DNA of 64,000 nt. Source: Shewanella amazonensis SB2B (GTDB lineage: Bacteria; Pseudomonadota; Gammaproteobacteria; Enterobacterales; Shewanellaceae). Of this stretch, positions 53,168 through 62,332 are shown piece by piece; within the stretch, counting starts at the first letter, position 1; each line of letters begins with the position of its first letter. The position numbers and the translations under genes are program-made. The notes beneath the pieces are model-generated. The model saw only the letters and a list, made by a program, of their open reading frames with translations. It made no database searches and was not told where the DNA came from. The stretch spans positions 998,001-1,062,000 of the forward strand of contig NC_008700.1 of the NCBI RefSeq assembly GCF_000015245.1, given 5' to 3'.

Positions 53168-54244
53168 TTAGTCGCCCCGCTTTGGTGTTACGCCAAAGAC
53201 TTCAATGGAGTGTTGTTTACCTTTGAGCTTTACCGGTCCGAGGGAGCTCAGCTGGTAATCACTGTCATCATTATCGAGCCGCGCCGCAAGCGCACCGGAA
53301 ATCAGCATTCTCTGCCCCAGTGGATTGCACTGATCCTGGAGTCTGGCGAGGGTATTGAGTACATCACTGAAGAAGCTGATTTCCTGCTTTTGCACTCCGA
53401 CAACGGCCGCTACGACCTGACCACAATGTGCCGCCGCCTTGAACTTGGGCACAAAGCCATAATGCTCTTCAAAATACTGCCGCTGCCAATTCAGTTGCTG
53501 ACTGAACTCCCAATAGATGTTCATGCAGCGGTCTTTCTGTATCCCTTCATTCAGCGGCCAGTGGATCAGCACAGCATCGCCCATATAGCGGTAAATCTCG
53601 GCTTCGTTATTGGCCACTGTGTCTGACAGCAGGCTGAAGCTGTCCTGAATAAGGCGACTGAAGCGATAATCCCCGAGGGATTCTGCGTGGGTGGTGCTGG
53701 CGACCATGTCCAGATAGAGGAATAGCCGCTGCTCGTATCTGGGCTTGTGGTATTTGCCAAGGCCGATATTGAACAGCACTCTGGGACCAACCAGCAGTGC
53801 CATCTGCTCAATAAAGGCAAGCCCCATCCGCACCACCACCAGATAGACAATCAGTGCCTGAAAGGATGGGCTGTAAAGTACATGAACAGTCAGCATCTGC
53901 CTGAGCGTCGTCATGTGGTTTTCGATGGCCCACATATTCAGAAATTGGGTGATATAGGCGAGGGTCGTGGCGCCAAGGAGCAGGAAAAGTCCCTTGAACA
54001 GCACAGAAAACAGATACGGCAGGCGATTAATGGCACTGAAATCGGCAATGAGATTAGACATCCAATGCAGACTGCCGAAGATGATCCCCATGTAGATGGC
54101 CAGAGTCGCGAGATCGGCGGAGCCAACCGCCCATTGGGGCAGGTCTTGCGTTTGCGCATAACGAAAGAAGACAAAGGCGGCCATGGCGATGCCCCAGGCC
54201 AGGATGGCAAACAACAGCTTTTTTGCCTGACGAATCGCTCTCAC
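53168..54244 (-). CDS. cyaC: Membrane-bound class III adenylate/guanylate cyclase
   Basis: A 358-residue protein with about five to six membrane segments in its first 165 residues and a cytoplasmic class III cyclase domain. Catalytic features: FLYLDMVASTTHAES (first metal Asp), EIYRYMGDAVLIHWP (second metal Asp in the GDAV context), FKAAAHCGQVVAAVVG and a substrate loop FFSDVLNTLARLQ; the downstream Asn/Arg of the transition state seem replaced or shifted (NTLARL). In S. oneidensis a membrane class III cyclase named CyaC supports cAMP/CRP-dependent anaerobic respiration; I recall it at this locus, so the symbol is moderately certain. Confidence 0.78.
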   Translation of the reverse strand: MRAIRQAKKLLFAILAWGIAMAAFVFFRYAQTQDLPQWAVGSADLATLAIYMGIIFGSLHWMSNLIADFSAINRLPYLFSVLFKGLFLLLGATTLAYITQFLNMWAIENHMTTLRQMLTVHVLYSPSFQALIVYLVVVRMGLAFIEQMALLVGPRVLFNIGLGKYHKPRYEQRLFLYLDMVASTTHAESLGDYRFSRLIQDSFSLLSDTVANNEAEIYRYMGDAVLIHWPLNEGIQKDRCMNIYWEFSQQLNWQRQYFEEHYGFVPKFKAAAHCGQVVAAVVGVQKQEISFFSDVLNTLARLQDQCNPLGQRMLISGALAARLDNDDSDYQLSSLGPVKLKGKQHSIEVFGVTPKRGD

Positions 54245-54365
54245 TGCAGCTTCAAAACCCGAAAAATTAGCCTTTACGAAGAAGGAGCTAGTGTATAGAA
54301 AACCTATGCCTCATTACCAGCCCTTAACGTGATCTGAATCAATTCAGGTGTCGATTCGATGACGG

Positions 54366-55040
54366 CTAGTAGTCAAAAGCCTGGCGCAGTATGGCTTGAG
54401 TGAAGGGGATCTTCAGATAAAAGCCTCGGGGATTGGTCAGTCCGACGGTGCCGTCTTCCATAATGCACTCGGTTTTGGCAGCAGCATTGGCCGCTTTGGG
54501 ACGAAGCTGTAACACCTCACCGTGTCTTGCGCTGAGGCGATGCACCTTACCCAGGGCGATGAACTCCATGATTTCTTCCCAGTCCTGGCGAAGCGATGCA
54601 CTCTGTTGTGGCGTGGGTTGCCACAAAATAGCGGTGCCTATGCGCCTGTCGGCAACCGGAATGTCTCGTTCGCCTTCCACCGGAACCCAAAGTACCCGCT
54701 CGAGTTTGTGCTTTACCAGACTTTGCTCCCAACGCAGCCCATGGGTATCCATTAAGGGAGCAACACACACATAGGTGGTTTCCAACGGCTTACCGCTGCG
54801 ATCGATGGGAATGGTTTTGAGCTCCACCCCCAGATGCAGAAAGTCCTGTTCGGGTCTTGAGCCTGCGGTGGCGCCCAGCTCTTGCTCTATCAGCTGGCCT
54901 ATCCAGCCCTTATCCCGCTTCAGGTTTGCGGGGACTGGCCAGCCCAGCCCTGCTGCGAGTTGCCCAAGGGAAAGGCCTGCCATCATTTTGGCCCGGCGCA
55001 GCAATTCATCGAGACTTTGAGGGGGGAGGGGAGTGTTCAT
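54366..55040 (-). CDS. mutH: DNA mismatch repair endonuclease MutH
   Basis: A 224-residue endonuclease that nicks the unmethylated strand at hemimethylated GATC sites after activation by MutS-MutL. Catalytic residues D-(X6)-E-X-K are seen in QDFLHLGVELKTIPID. Other conserved blocks are NLKRDKGWIGQLIEQ and FYLKIPFTQAILRQAFDY. The ATG giving MNTPLPPQS (55040) is preferred over an upstream one. Presence of mutH implies Dam-directed repair. It is divergent from rppH across a long AT-rich gap. Confidence 0.95.
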   Translation of the reverse strand: MNTPLPPQSLDELLRRAKMMAGLSLGQLAAGLGWPVPANLKRDKGWIGQLIEQELGATAGSRPEQDFLHLGVELKTIPIDRSGKPLETTYVCVAPLMDTHGLRWEQSLVKHKLERVLWVPVEGERDIPVADRRIGTAILWQPTPQQSASLRQDWEEIMEFIALGKVHRLSARHGEVLQLRPKAANAAAKTECIMEDGTVGLTNPRGFYLKIPFTQAILRQAFDY

Positions 55041-55735
55041 GGAGCGGATTCTACCCACTTTGGGGATAAGATCAATATTGCTGCATTTTTGACCTCATCT
55101 TCGACTTGGATAAGTTTTTTGATAGTTGTATCTACTAACTTGTTGTATTGATTTTATTTTTCAAAAATGAATTTAGACAGCTCGCAATTACTTGAAAGTT
55201 ACTCGCGTATTTCCCCATTATTCCCCACACATTTATCCACAGATTTATGGGATAACTGTCAAGCAGCACCGCCAATACTGGAGAAAACCCCCTGAGTCAA
55301 CGGAAAAAATCGTCACATTTCCCGATTATTTTCCATCACCCATGTGCAGGGATGTGCATAAAACTGAGCGTTAAGACCAGACAAAGTCTGTTGTCTGCCA
55401 CTTGGTTCATTTTTGTGCGATCCTGTGTGCTTAGTCATGCGCTCTTCGGTTTTTGATTTATTAATTTAATAAAAACAAATAGATAAAATAGTTGTGGTGA
55501 ATGATTGATCTACATCGATCTGAACTAATATTGAACATTTCCAATGATTCCCGTTACTTGCCTACAGACATATCCACAGATTTTGTGGATAGAATCGGAT
55601 TTGCAATACATGCTCTGTTGATAAGAGTGCTTACTACAGAGAATTATCCAAAGAAGTCCAGCAAATAGGGGTTTGCTGCCAGCTTGGCTTTGTGAAACAA
55701 TCCTTCTATTACGATTTATGTACTTTGGAGTCCAT
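55041..55735. other. 695-bp AT-rich intergenic region with DnaA-box-like sites
   Basis: No gene seen. The region includes one perfect DnaA box TTATCCACA (55233-55241), an inverted pair differing by one base each, ATATCCACA (55570-55578) and TGTGGATAG (55584-55592), and TTATCCAAA (55644-55652). A 13-base string TATCCACAGATTT occurs twice. About 100 bases between the two groups (55440-55500) are extremely AT-rich. The rppH promoter presumably lies in the last third. Confidence 0.6.
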
Positions 55736-56254
55736 GTGATTGATAGCGACGGCTTTCGCGCAAATGTGGGCATCATCATCTGTAACGCTTATGGCCAAGT
55801 CATGTGGGCCAGACGATTTGGACAACATTCATGGCAATTTCCCCAAGGGGGCCTGGATGACGGCGAAACTGCCGAAGATGCCATGTACCGTGAATTATAC
55901 GAGGAAGTGGGCCTGAGGCCCGAACATGTACAAATCCTCACTTCAACACGATCCTGGCTCAGGTATCGTTTGCCCAAACGTTTGGTACGGCAAGACAGTA
56001 GACCTGTCTGTATCGGGCAAAAACAGAAATGGTTTTTGTTGATGCTCAAGAGTCAGGAAAGCGCCATTAATCTGAATTCTTCCGGTCATCCTGAATTTGA
56101 TGACTGGCGTTGGGTCAGTTATTGGTATCCTGTTCGGCAAGTCGTGTCGTTCAAGCGTGATGTTTACCGAAAGGTGATGAAAGAGTTTGCCCCTGTGGCA
56201 CTGGCGCTGCAGGCAAGGGAAATTCCACGGGGTAAGCGAAACAGAGGGCGGTAA
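55736..56254 (+). CDS. rppH: RNA 5'-pyrophosphohydrolase
   Basis: A 172-residue Nudix hydrolase that removes pyrophosphate (as orthophosphate units or PPi) from mRNA 5' ends and so triggers decay by RNase E. The Nudix box GGLDDGETAEDAMYRELYEEVGL fits GX5EX7REUXEEXGU exactly. Flanking parts WARRFGQHSWQFPQGG, SWLRYRLPKRLVRQ and WYPVRQVVSFKRDVYRKVMKEF follow E. coli RppH. The start is GTG at 55736, with GGAG five bases upstream, giving the family N-terminus (M)IDSDGFRANVGI; an ATG 17 bases before would add MYFGVH. ptsP follows 39 bases downstream, as in E. coli. Confidence 0.94.
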   Translation: MIDSDGFRANVGIIICNAYGQVMWARRFGQHSWQFPQGGLDDGETAEDAMYRELYEEVGLRPEHVQILTSTRSWLRYRLPKRLVRQDSRPVCIGQKQKWFLLMLKSQESAINLNSSGHPEFDDWRWVSYWYPVRQVVSFKRDVYRKVMKEFAPVALALQAREIPRGKRNRGR

Positions 56255-56293
56255 TCTTAACGGCGTGTCTGAAAATCGGGGGAGATAAAGGCA

Positions 56294-58528
56294 GTGCTCA
56301 ATACGCTCAGGGATATCACACAATCGGTGGCGTCGGCCCATACCCTCGAGTTGGCACTCGAGTCCCTGGTGGGCCAGACCAAGGCCGCCATGGAAACAGA
56401 GTGTTGTTCCATCTATATCCTCGAACAACAACAATTGGTGTTGTCTGCCACCGATGGGCTTGAAAAATCCGCCGTGGGCCGGGTCAAGATGCCGCTCAGC
56501 GAAGGGCTTGTTGGCCTGGTCGCCCAGCGTGAAGAAGCCATTAACCTCGCCGACGCCCATCTGCATCCCAGATTCAAGCTGTTCCCTGAGGCCAACGAAG
56601 ACGAATACCGCGCTTTTTTGGCCGCCCCCATCATTTATCAAAAACAGTTACTTGGCGTTATTGTGGTGCAGCAGGCAAAGGCACGTCAGTTTAATGAGGG
56701 TGAAGAAGCCTTCCTGATGACGCTCGCCGCGCAGCTTGCCATGGCCATTCGGGGCCTGAAACGGCGCGCAGAAGTGCATTCACTGGATCATCAGGTGCTG
56801 TTCACTGGCACCAGTGCCTCCACGGGTGTTGCCATTGCCCATGCCCTGGTCATCGGCGGCGAAATCTCCCTGGAACAACCCGAAGCCTGTGCGACCGATG
56901 TGGACGCAGAGGTGAATCGGTTACGCCTGGCCATGGGACGCAGTCGTGATGCCTTAACGGCTTTGGCGCAAAAGTTTGAAAATGACCATGATGATGAGCT
57001 GAGCTCCATCTTCACGTCGCTGCAGTCCTTACTGGAAGACGCAAGCCTTGGTGGTGAATATCAGCGAGAAGTGCTGGCTGGTTGGAGCGCTGAAACCGCG
57101 GTGAGCAGGGTGTCGCTGCGCTACGTGGCTCAGTTTGAAACCATGGAAGATGCTTATCTTCGTGAACGGGCGAGCGATATCCGGGATTTGGGGCAGAGAG
57201 TACTGCGCCAACTGATTGAGCCCGGCCGCATGATGCTCGATCCCGATAAGCCCGTTATCCTGGTGACCCGTGAAGCCGACACCAGCATGCTGGCCGAGTT
57301 TCCGAGGCAAAAGCTGGCCGGGATAGTGACAGAAGCCGGTGGGGTTAACTCCCATGCGGCCATCCTGGCCAGAGCGTTGGGCGTACCTGCCATCATGGGG
57401 GTCGAGCAGGTGTTGCAGGCCAATCTGGATAAGCAACTTCTGGTACTCAACGCCAGTCGCGGTATCTTAATGGTTTCGCCGTCGCCGACCGTGGTGGACG
57501 AGTATCGCAATCTTATCAGTGCCCAAAAGGCCCTCGATCGTCAGTACGCCGAGGAGCTGAAAGAGCCCGCCTTGACCCTGGACGGTCATCGTATACATCT
57601 GTATCTCAATGCGGGACTCATGAGCGGCGTGTCGAGCGAAATTGCCGATGGCGCAGATGGTGTTGGGCTATACCGCACCGAAATCCCCTTTATGTTGCAG
57701 CAGCGTTTCCCCAGTGAGTCCGAGCAGATAAAGGTGTATCGCAGCGTGTTGCAGTCGGCCGCCGGTCGGCCCGTGGTGATGCGAACTCTGGATGTGGGGG
57801 GGGATAAGCCGCTGCCCTATTTTCCAATCTCCGAAGAAAATCCTTTCCTGGGCTGGCGGGGTATTCGTCTGTCGCTGGATCATCCCGAACTGTTCCTGGT
57901 GCAACTAAGAGCCATGCTGCAGGCGGCTGGCGACACCGACAACCTGAAAATTTTGCTGCCTATGGTGAGCAGTCTCGATGAGATAGATGAGGCGCTGCTG
58001 TACCTGGACCAGGCGTTCAGTGAACTTAGGGCAGACGTTAACCCATCACTGGCACGCCCTCCCGTTGGGGTGATGCTGGAAGTCCCGGCGCTGCTGTACC
58101 AGCTCAGAGAAGTTGCCCAACGGGTCGAGTTTGTCTCTGTGGGCAGCAACGACCTGACCCAATATTTGTTGGCGGTTGACAGAAACAACCCCCGCGTCAG
58201 TAGCCTGTATGATTCATATCACCCTGGCGTTTTGCGGGCGTTGCAGCTGGCGTTGCAGGAATGTCGCCAGCATAAGTTGGATGTGAGTGTGTGCGGTGAG
58301 CTTGCCGGTGAGCCCATGGGCGCGCTGCTGCTGGTGGCCATGGGCTATGACGAACTGTCCATGAACCAGGGGAGTCTTGCCAAAATAAATTACCTGCTGC
58401 GACGCGTTGAGCGCAGCGAGCTGGAGCAGTTGCTTGCACTGGTGATGCAAATGTCCAATGGGCAGGATGTGCGTGAACTGGTGCGTGAATATCTCGATAC
58501 GCGGGAACTGAGCTCCATCCTGGGATAA
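56294..58528 (+). CDS. ptsP: PEP-protein phosphotransferase EI-Ntr (nitrogen PTS)
   Basis: A 744-residue enzyme I of the nitrogen-related PTS, which passes phosphate from PEP to NPr and then EIIA-Ntr. An N-terminal GAF domain (residues about 15-160) is followed by the PTS EI N-terminal domain, the phospho-histidine motif GGVNSHAAILARALG, and a PEP-binding TIM barrel (VVMRTLDVGGDKPLPYF, LPMVSSLDEI, VGSNDLTQYLLAVDR, SVCGELAGEPMGALLLV). GTG start with GGGGGAGA upstream. Likely co-transcribed with rppH. Confidence 0.95.
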   Translation: MLNTLRDITQSVASAHTLELALESLVGQTKAAMETECCSIYILEQQQLVLSATDGLEKSAVGRVKMPLSEGLVGLVAQREEAINLADAHLHPRFKLFPEANEDEYRAFLAAPIIYQKQLLGVIVVQQAKARQFNEGEEAFLMTLAAQLAMAIRGLKRRAEVHSLDHQVLFTGTSASTGVAIAHALVIGGEISLEQPEACATDVDAEVNRLRLAMGRSRDALTALAQKFENDHDDELSSIFTSLQSLLEDASLGGEYQREVLAGWSAETAVSRVSLRYVAQFETMEDAYLRERASDIRDLGQRVLRQLIEPGRMMLDPDKPVILVTREADTSMLAEFPRQKLAGIVTEAGGVNSHAAILARALGVPAIMGVEQVLQANLDKQLLVLNASRGILMVSPSPTVVDEYRNLISAQKALDRQYAEELKEPALTLDGHRIHLYLNAGLMSGVSSEIADGADGVGLYRTEIPFMLQQRFPSESEQIKVYRSVLQSAAGRPVVMRTLDVGGDKPLPYFPISEENPFLGWRGIRLSLDHPELFLVQLRAMLQAAGDTDNLKILLPMVSSLDEIDEALLYLDQAFSELRADVNPSLARPPVGVMLEVPALLYQLREVAQRVEFVSVGSNDLTQYLLAVDRNNPRVSSLYDSYHPGVLRALQLALQECRQHKLDVSVCGELAGEPMGALLLVAMGYDELSMNQGSLAKINYLLRRVERSELEQLLALVMQMSNGQDVRELVREYLDTRELSSILG

Positions 58529-58593
58529 TTTAGCATCCCGGACGCGAATGTTTTAAGCTATCGGCCCATCATGGAAATCGGCAAGGTTTAAGT

Positions 58594-59394
58594 GTGGAAC
58601 AAATACTTTGGGTGATTGGTTGTTGTGTGGCGCTGGGGGCCTTTGTTGGCTTTATGGCGGGGCTGCTGGGCATAGGCGGTGGACTCATGATAGTGCCGGC
58701 ACTGCTTTACTTGCTGCCAGGCGTTGGATTTTCTGCCGATTATTTGCCACATGTTGCTATTGCGACTTCCCTGTCGGCCATCATTTTAACTTCCATCTCC
58801 TCGGCCCGGGCACACCACGGCCGAGGTAATATTGATTTTCAACTGCTTAAGATATTGGCCCCCGCCGTTTTACTGGGTGCGTTGGTTTCGGGGTTTGTTG
58901 CTGAACAAATTCCGGCGGAACAGCTCAGGCAAGCTTTCGCCATCTTCGTGATCCTGATGGCTGTGCAAATGGCTTTTCCCTTCAATGCCGCTGCGGCCAA
59001 ACCCATGCCAAATGGGGGGCTGATATTTATCGCCGTGTTTTTTGTCGCCTTACTGGCCGGGTTGATGGGCATTGGTGGTGGGGTGCTGCTGGTGCCCCTG
59101 ATGATGTATTTTGGCGTGGCCATGCGCACTGCAGTGGGCGTGTCGGCGGCAACAGGCCTGCTTATTGCGGTGTCCGGCAGTGTCAGTTATGTGCTGGCCG
59201 GTTGGAACACCCAGGGAATGCCTGACTTTACCCTGGGGTACGTGTATCTGCCTGCCTTGCTAGGCATAGTGTCTACCTCGATGCTGACCGCTCCTTTGGG
59301 GGCCAAAGCCGCCAGCACCTGGCCAACAGCCGTGCTCAAGAAAATTTTTGCCGTGCTGTTAACCCTGATTGGTCTGCGTCTGGTGATGGGGTGA
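58594..59394 (+). CDS. TauE/SafE-family membrane permease
   Basis: A 266-residue protein with eight or so membrane helices and the duplicated glycine-rich signature of the sulphite exporter TauE/SafE family (GFMAGLLGIGGGLMIVPALL near the start and AGLMGIGGGVLLVPLMMYFG in the second half). Family members move organosulphonates, sulphite or other anions; the substrate here cannot be inferred. GTG start; an unrelated ATG upstream is out of frame. It lies 65 bases after ptsP and 40 bases before lgt, which it may be transcribed with. Confidence 0.87.
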   Translation: MEQILWVIGCCVALGAFVGFMAGLLGIGGGLMIVPALLYLLPGVGFSADYLPHVAIATSLSAIILTSISSARAHHGRGNIDFQLLKILAPAVLLGALVSGFVAEQIPAEQLRQAFAIFVILMAVQMAFPFNAAAAKPMPNGGLIFIAVFFVALLAGLMGIGGGVLLVPLMMYFGVAMRTAVGVSAATGLLIAVSGSVSYVLAGWNTQGMPDFTLGYVYLPALLGIVSTSMLTAPLGAKAASTWPTAVLKKIFAVLLTLIGLRLVMG

Positions 59395-59434
59395 ACTTTT
59401 TCAGCCTACTCAACTCGGTTACCCCGGAACTGAC

Positions 59435-60241
59435 ATGCCATTGAATTTTCCCGATATAGATCCAGTCATTGCCAAGTTTGGGCCCTTTGAGCTGTTCGGC
59501 CAGAGCTTTGAACCGGCTTTGCGCTGGTATGGGCTTATGTACCTCGTTGGCTTTTTGGCGGCCCTGTGGCTGTTAAATCGCAAAGCAGATCAATCGAACG
59601 GCGTTTGGAGCCGCGAGCAGGTATCAGACTTACTATTTTATGGCTTTCTCGGTGTAGTGCTGGGGGGGCGTTTGGGTTATGTGCTCTTTTATCATTTCGA
59701 CCTCTTGCTTGCAGATCCTGTGTACCTGTTTCGGATCTCAGAAGGGGGCATGTCATTCCATGGCGGCCTTATCGGGGTGATAACCGCCATGGTTTATATC
59801 GCCTGGCGTCAGGGGCGACAATTTTTCGCAGTAGCCGATATGGTGGCACCTGTGGTGCCCATTGGCCTTGGGGCCGGTCGCATAGGTAATTTTATCAACG
59901 GCGAGCTGTGGGGCCGGGTATCTGATGTGCCCTGGGCCATGGTATTTCCCACCGGTGGCCCCGAGCCCAGGCATCCATCACAGCTGTATCAATTCGCGTT
60001 GGAAGGGGTCGCCCTGTATATGCTTCTGTGGTGGTTTGCCAAACGAACCAACAAGGTAGGCGCCGTATCAGGCATGTTCCTTTTGGGCTATGGTGTCTTT
60101 CGAATAGTCGTTGAAACCGTACGCCAGCCTGACGCACACTTGGGCTTTTACCTCGGTTTTATTACCATGGGCCAAATTCTTTCTCTGCCGATGATCCTCT
60201 TCGGTCTTTATTTGATTTTGCGTAAACAGGAAACCCGCTGA
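59435..60241 (+). CDS. lgt: Prolipoprotein diacylglyceryl transferase
   Basis: A 268-residue inner membrane enzyme that attaches diacylglycerol to the lipobox cysteine, the first lipoprotein maturation step. The signature GRIGNFINGELWGR and the region EGGMSFHGGLIG with the conserved His are present, as is PRHPSQLYQ. It provides the modification for the lipoproteins in this window (lpp, the DUF3833 protein). The last base of its stop overlaps the thyA start (TGATG). Confidence 0.96.
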   Translation: MPLNFPDIDPVIAKFGPFELFGQSFEPALRWYGLMYLVGFLAALWLLNRKADQSNGVWSREQVSDLLFYGFLGVVLGGRLGYVLFYHFDLLLADPVYLFRISEGGMSFHGGLIGVITAMVYIAWRQGRQFFAVADMVAPVVPIGLGAGRIGNFINGELWGRVSDVPWAMVFPTGGPEPRHPSQLYQFALEGVALYMLLWWFAKRTNKVGAVSGMFLLGYGVFRIVVETVRQPDAHLGFYLGFITMGQILSLPMILFGLYLILRKQETR

Positions 60242-61035
60242 TGAAGCAGTATCTCGACTTAATGAAGCACATCCTCGATAAGGGGACAGATAAAAGTGAC
60301 AGAACCGGTACAGGCACCCGTTCGGTTTTCGGTTATCAGATGCGCTTTGACCTCAATGAGGGGTTTCCGCTGGTTACCACCAAGAAGTGCCACCTGCGCT
60401 CCATCATTCATGAACTGCTGTGGTTCCTGAAAGGTGAAACCAATGTGGATTATCTGCACGAAAACAAGGTGTCGATTTGGGACGAGTGGGCCGATGAAAA
60501 GGGCAATCTGGGACCTGTCTATGGCGCCCAATGGCGCAGCTGGCCAACCCCTGATGGCCGCCATATTGATCAGATTTCTCAAGTTATTGAGCAGATTAAA
60601 GCCACGCCGGACTCTCGCCGGTTAATCGTATCAGCCTGGAACGTGGGAGAGCTGGATAAAATGGCGCTGGCACCCTGCCATGCGTTTTTCCAATTTTACG
60701 TGGCCGATGGCAAACTGAGCTGCCAGCTCTATCAGCGTTCCTGTGATGTGTTCCTGGGCCTGCCGTTTAATATTGCCAGTTATGCGCTGCTGACCATGAT
60801 GGTGGCGCAGCAGTGTAATCTTGGCTTGGGCGATTTCGTTTGGACCGGTGGGGATACCCACCTCTACAGCAACCACATGGAGCAGACTCAATTGCAGCTC
60901 TCACGGGAGCCTCGTCCTCTGCCCACCATGAAGATCCTCCGCCATCCAGAGTCGATTTTTGATTACCGTTTCGAAGACTTTGAACTCAGTGGTTACGACC
61001 CCCATCCCCACATCAAGGCGCCCGTTGCTATCTAA
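60241..61035 (+). CDS. thyA: Thymidylate synthase
   Basis: A 264-residue ThyA, identical in length to E. coli. It methylates dUMP to dTMP with methylene-THF. Catalytic Cys in LAPCHAFFQFYV; other motifs DRTGTGTRSVFG, LWFLKGETNVDYLHEN, QLYQRSCDVFLGLPFN and DFVWTGGDTHLYSNH are intact. Coupled with lgt through the one-base overlap, an arrangement found across gammaproteobacteria. Confidence 0.98.
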   Translation: MKQYLDLMKHILDKGTDKSDRTGTGTRSVFGYQMRFDLNEGFPLVTTKKCHLRSIIHELLWFLKGETNVDYLHENKVSIWDEWADEKGNLGPVYGAQWRSWPTPDGRHIDQISQVIEQIKATPDSRRLIVSAWNVGELDKMALAPCHAFFQFYVADGKLSCQLYQRSCDVFLGLPFNIASYALLTMMVAQQCNLGLGDFVWTGGDTHLYSNHMEQTQLQLSREPRPLPTMKILRHPESIFDYRFEDFELSGYDPHPHIKAPVAI

Positions 61036-61050
61036 AATGGGTGAACTTTC

Positions 61051-61083
61051 GCCTGATACCTCGGAAATTTCGAGGTTTCAGGC
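61051..61083. terminator. Large imperfect hairpin between thyA and nhaA
   Basis: GCCTGATACCTCG and CGAGGTTTCAGGC enclose a seven-base loop and pair along 13 positions with one mismatch. A T run (ATTATTTTTGATAG) begins about ten bases later, so termination is possible but not certain. It might alternatively be a leader element of nhaA. Confidence 0.5.
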
Positions 61084-61156
61084 AGAAACTTACGATTATT
61101 TTTGATAGTCTTAATTCGCTACACTCAATGCATTCGCTTTATTTGGGGGTAACGAA

Positions 61157-62332
61157 ATGGAAAAAGCTATTCGTAATTTTTTGAGCCAGGAGTCTGCCGG
61201 TGGCATTTTGCTGCTGGTGGCTGTTGCACTGGCCATGTTGCTCGCCAACTCACCGCTTTCCGGCTTGTATCAAGGGTTTCTCAATACCGAAATGCAGGTT
61301 CGTTTTGGGGCGCTGGACATCAACAAACCTCTGCTGCTGTGGATTAACGACGGCCTGATGGCTCTGTTCTTCCTGCTGATTGGTTTGGAAGTTAAACGTG
61401 AGTTGCTGGAAGGGGCCTTGTCGAGCCCATCCAAAGCATCCCTGCCTACCTTTGCCGCCATCGGCGGTATGTTGGTTCCTGCAGCCATCTACTTGTTTTT
61501 CAATTTTGACGATCCTGTTACCAAGGTCGGCTGGGCCATTCCCGCTGCCACGGATATTGCCTTTGCCCTGGGTATTATGGCGCTTCTGGGTAACCGGGTG
61601 CCGGTGGCGCTGAAAGTATTCCTGCTGGCGCTCGCCATCATCGATGACCTGGGTGTGATTGTGATTATCGCGCTCTTCTACAGCACCGACTTATCTATGC
61701 TGAGCCTGGTGATTGCGGCGATTGCTGTTACTGGGTTGGTGGCACTTAATCGTAAGGGCGTTACGTCCCTCGCGCCTTATGGGGTACTCGGCATCATATT
61801 GTGGATAGCCGTGCTCAAGTCCGGCGTGCACGCCACCCTCGCCGGTGTGGTCATTGCCTTCTGTATTCCGCTCAGGGCTAAAGACGGCAGTTCACCTTCT
61901 GAGCACCTTGAGCACAGCCTGCACCCCTGGAGTAACTTCCTCATTCTACCGGTGTTTGCCTTTGCCAATGCCGGGGTGCCGCTGGGCAACGTTGGATTTG
62001 ACAGCATACTGTCGCCCGTACCGGTTGGTATTGCCCTGGGTCTGCTGCTGGGTAAACCCATAGGTGTGCTGCTGTTCAGTTATGCAGCGGTGAAGCTGCG
62101 ACTGGCCGAGCTGCCCAAGGGGATTGGCTGGCACCAGATAGCGCCGGTGGCCGTCATGTGTGGTATCGGTTTCACCATGTCGATGTTTATTGCTTCTCTG
62201 GCCTTTGAGCATGGCGGAGAACTCTATGGCGATTTGGCCCGTATTGGCATCTTGCTGGGTTCACTGTTTGCTGCGGTAATTGGCTATTTTTGGTTGTCCA
62301 AAGTGTTGCCTAAAGCAGGAGAAAGAATATGA
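61157..62332 (+). CDS. nhaA: Na+/H+ antiporter NhaA
   Basis: A 391-residue electrogenic antiporter (2 H+ per Na+). The essential aspartate pair of helix V is present in LALAIIDDLGVIVIIALF; other family blocks are GGILLLVAVALAMLLANSPL, LMALFFLLIGLEVKRELLEG, and GWAIPAATDIAFALG with the ion-site Asp. Length matches E. coli NhaA (388). The stop overlaps the start of the Rap1a-like gene (ATGA), indicating co-translation. Confidence 0.97.
   Translation: MEKAIRNFLSQESAGGILLLVAVALAMLLANSPLSGLYQGFLNTEMQVRFGALDINKPLLLWINDGLMALFFLLIGLEVKRELLEGALSSPSKASLPTFAAIGGMLVPAAIYLFFNFDDPVTKVGWAIPAATDIAFALGIMALLGNRVPVALKVFLLALAIIDDLGVIVIIALFYSTDLSMLSLVIAAIAVTGLVALNRKGVTSLAPYGVLGIILWIAVLKSGVHATLAGVVIAFCIPLRAKDGSSPSEHLEHSLHPWSNFLILPVFAFANAGVPLGNVGFDSILSPVPVGIALGLLLGKPIGVLLFSYAAVKLRLAELPKGIGWHQIAPVAVMCGIGFTMSMFIASLAFEHGGELYGDLARIGILLGSLFAAVIGYFWLSKVLPKAGERI

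Noticed and set aside
55233..55652. DnaA boxes taken as the chromosomal origin
   Set aside because: Only one perfect box, and none of the genes normally flanking oriC in gammaproteobacteria (dnaA, dnaN, mnmG, gidB) is in the window.
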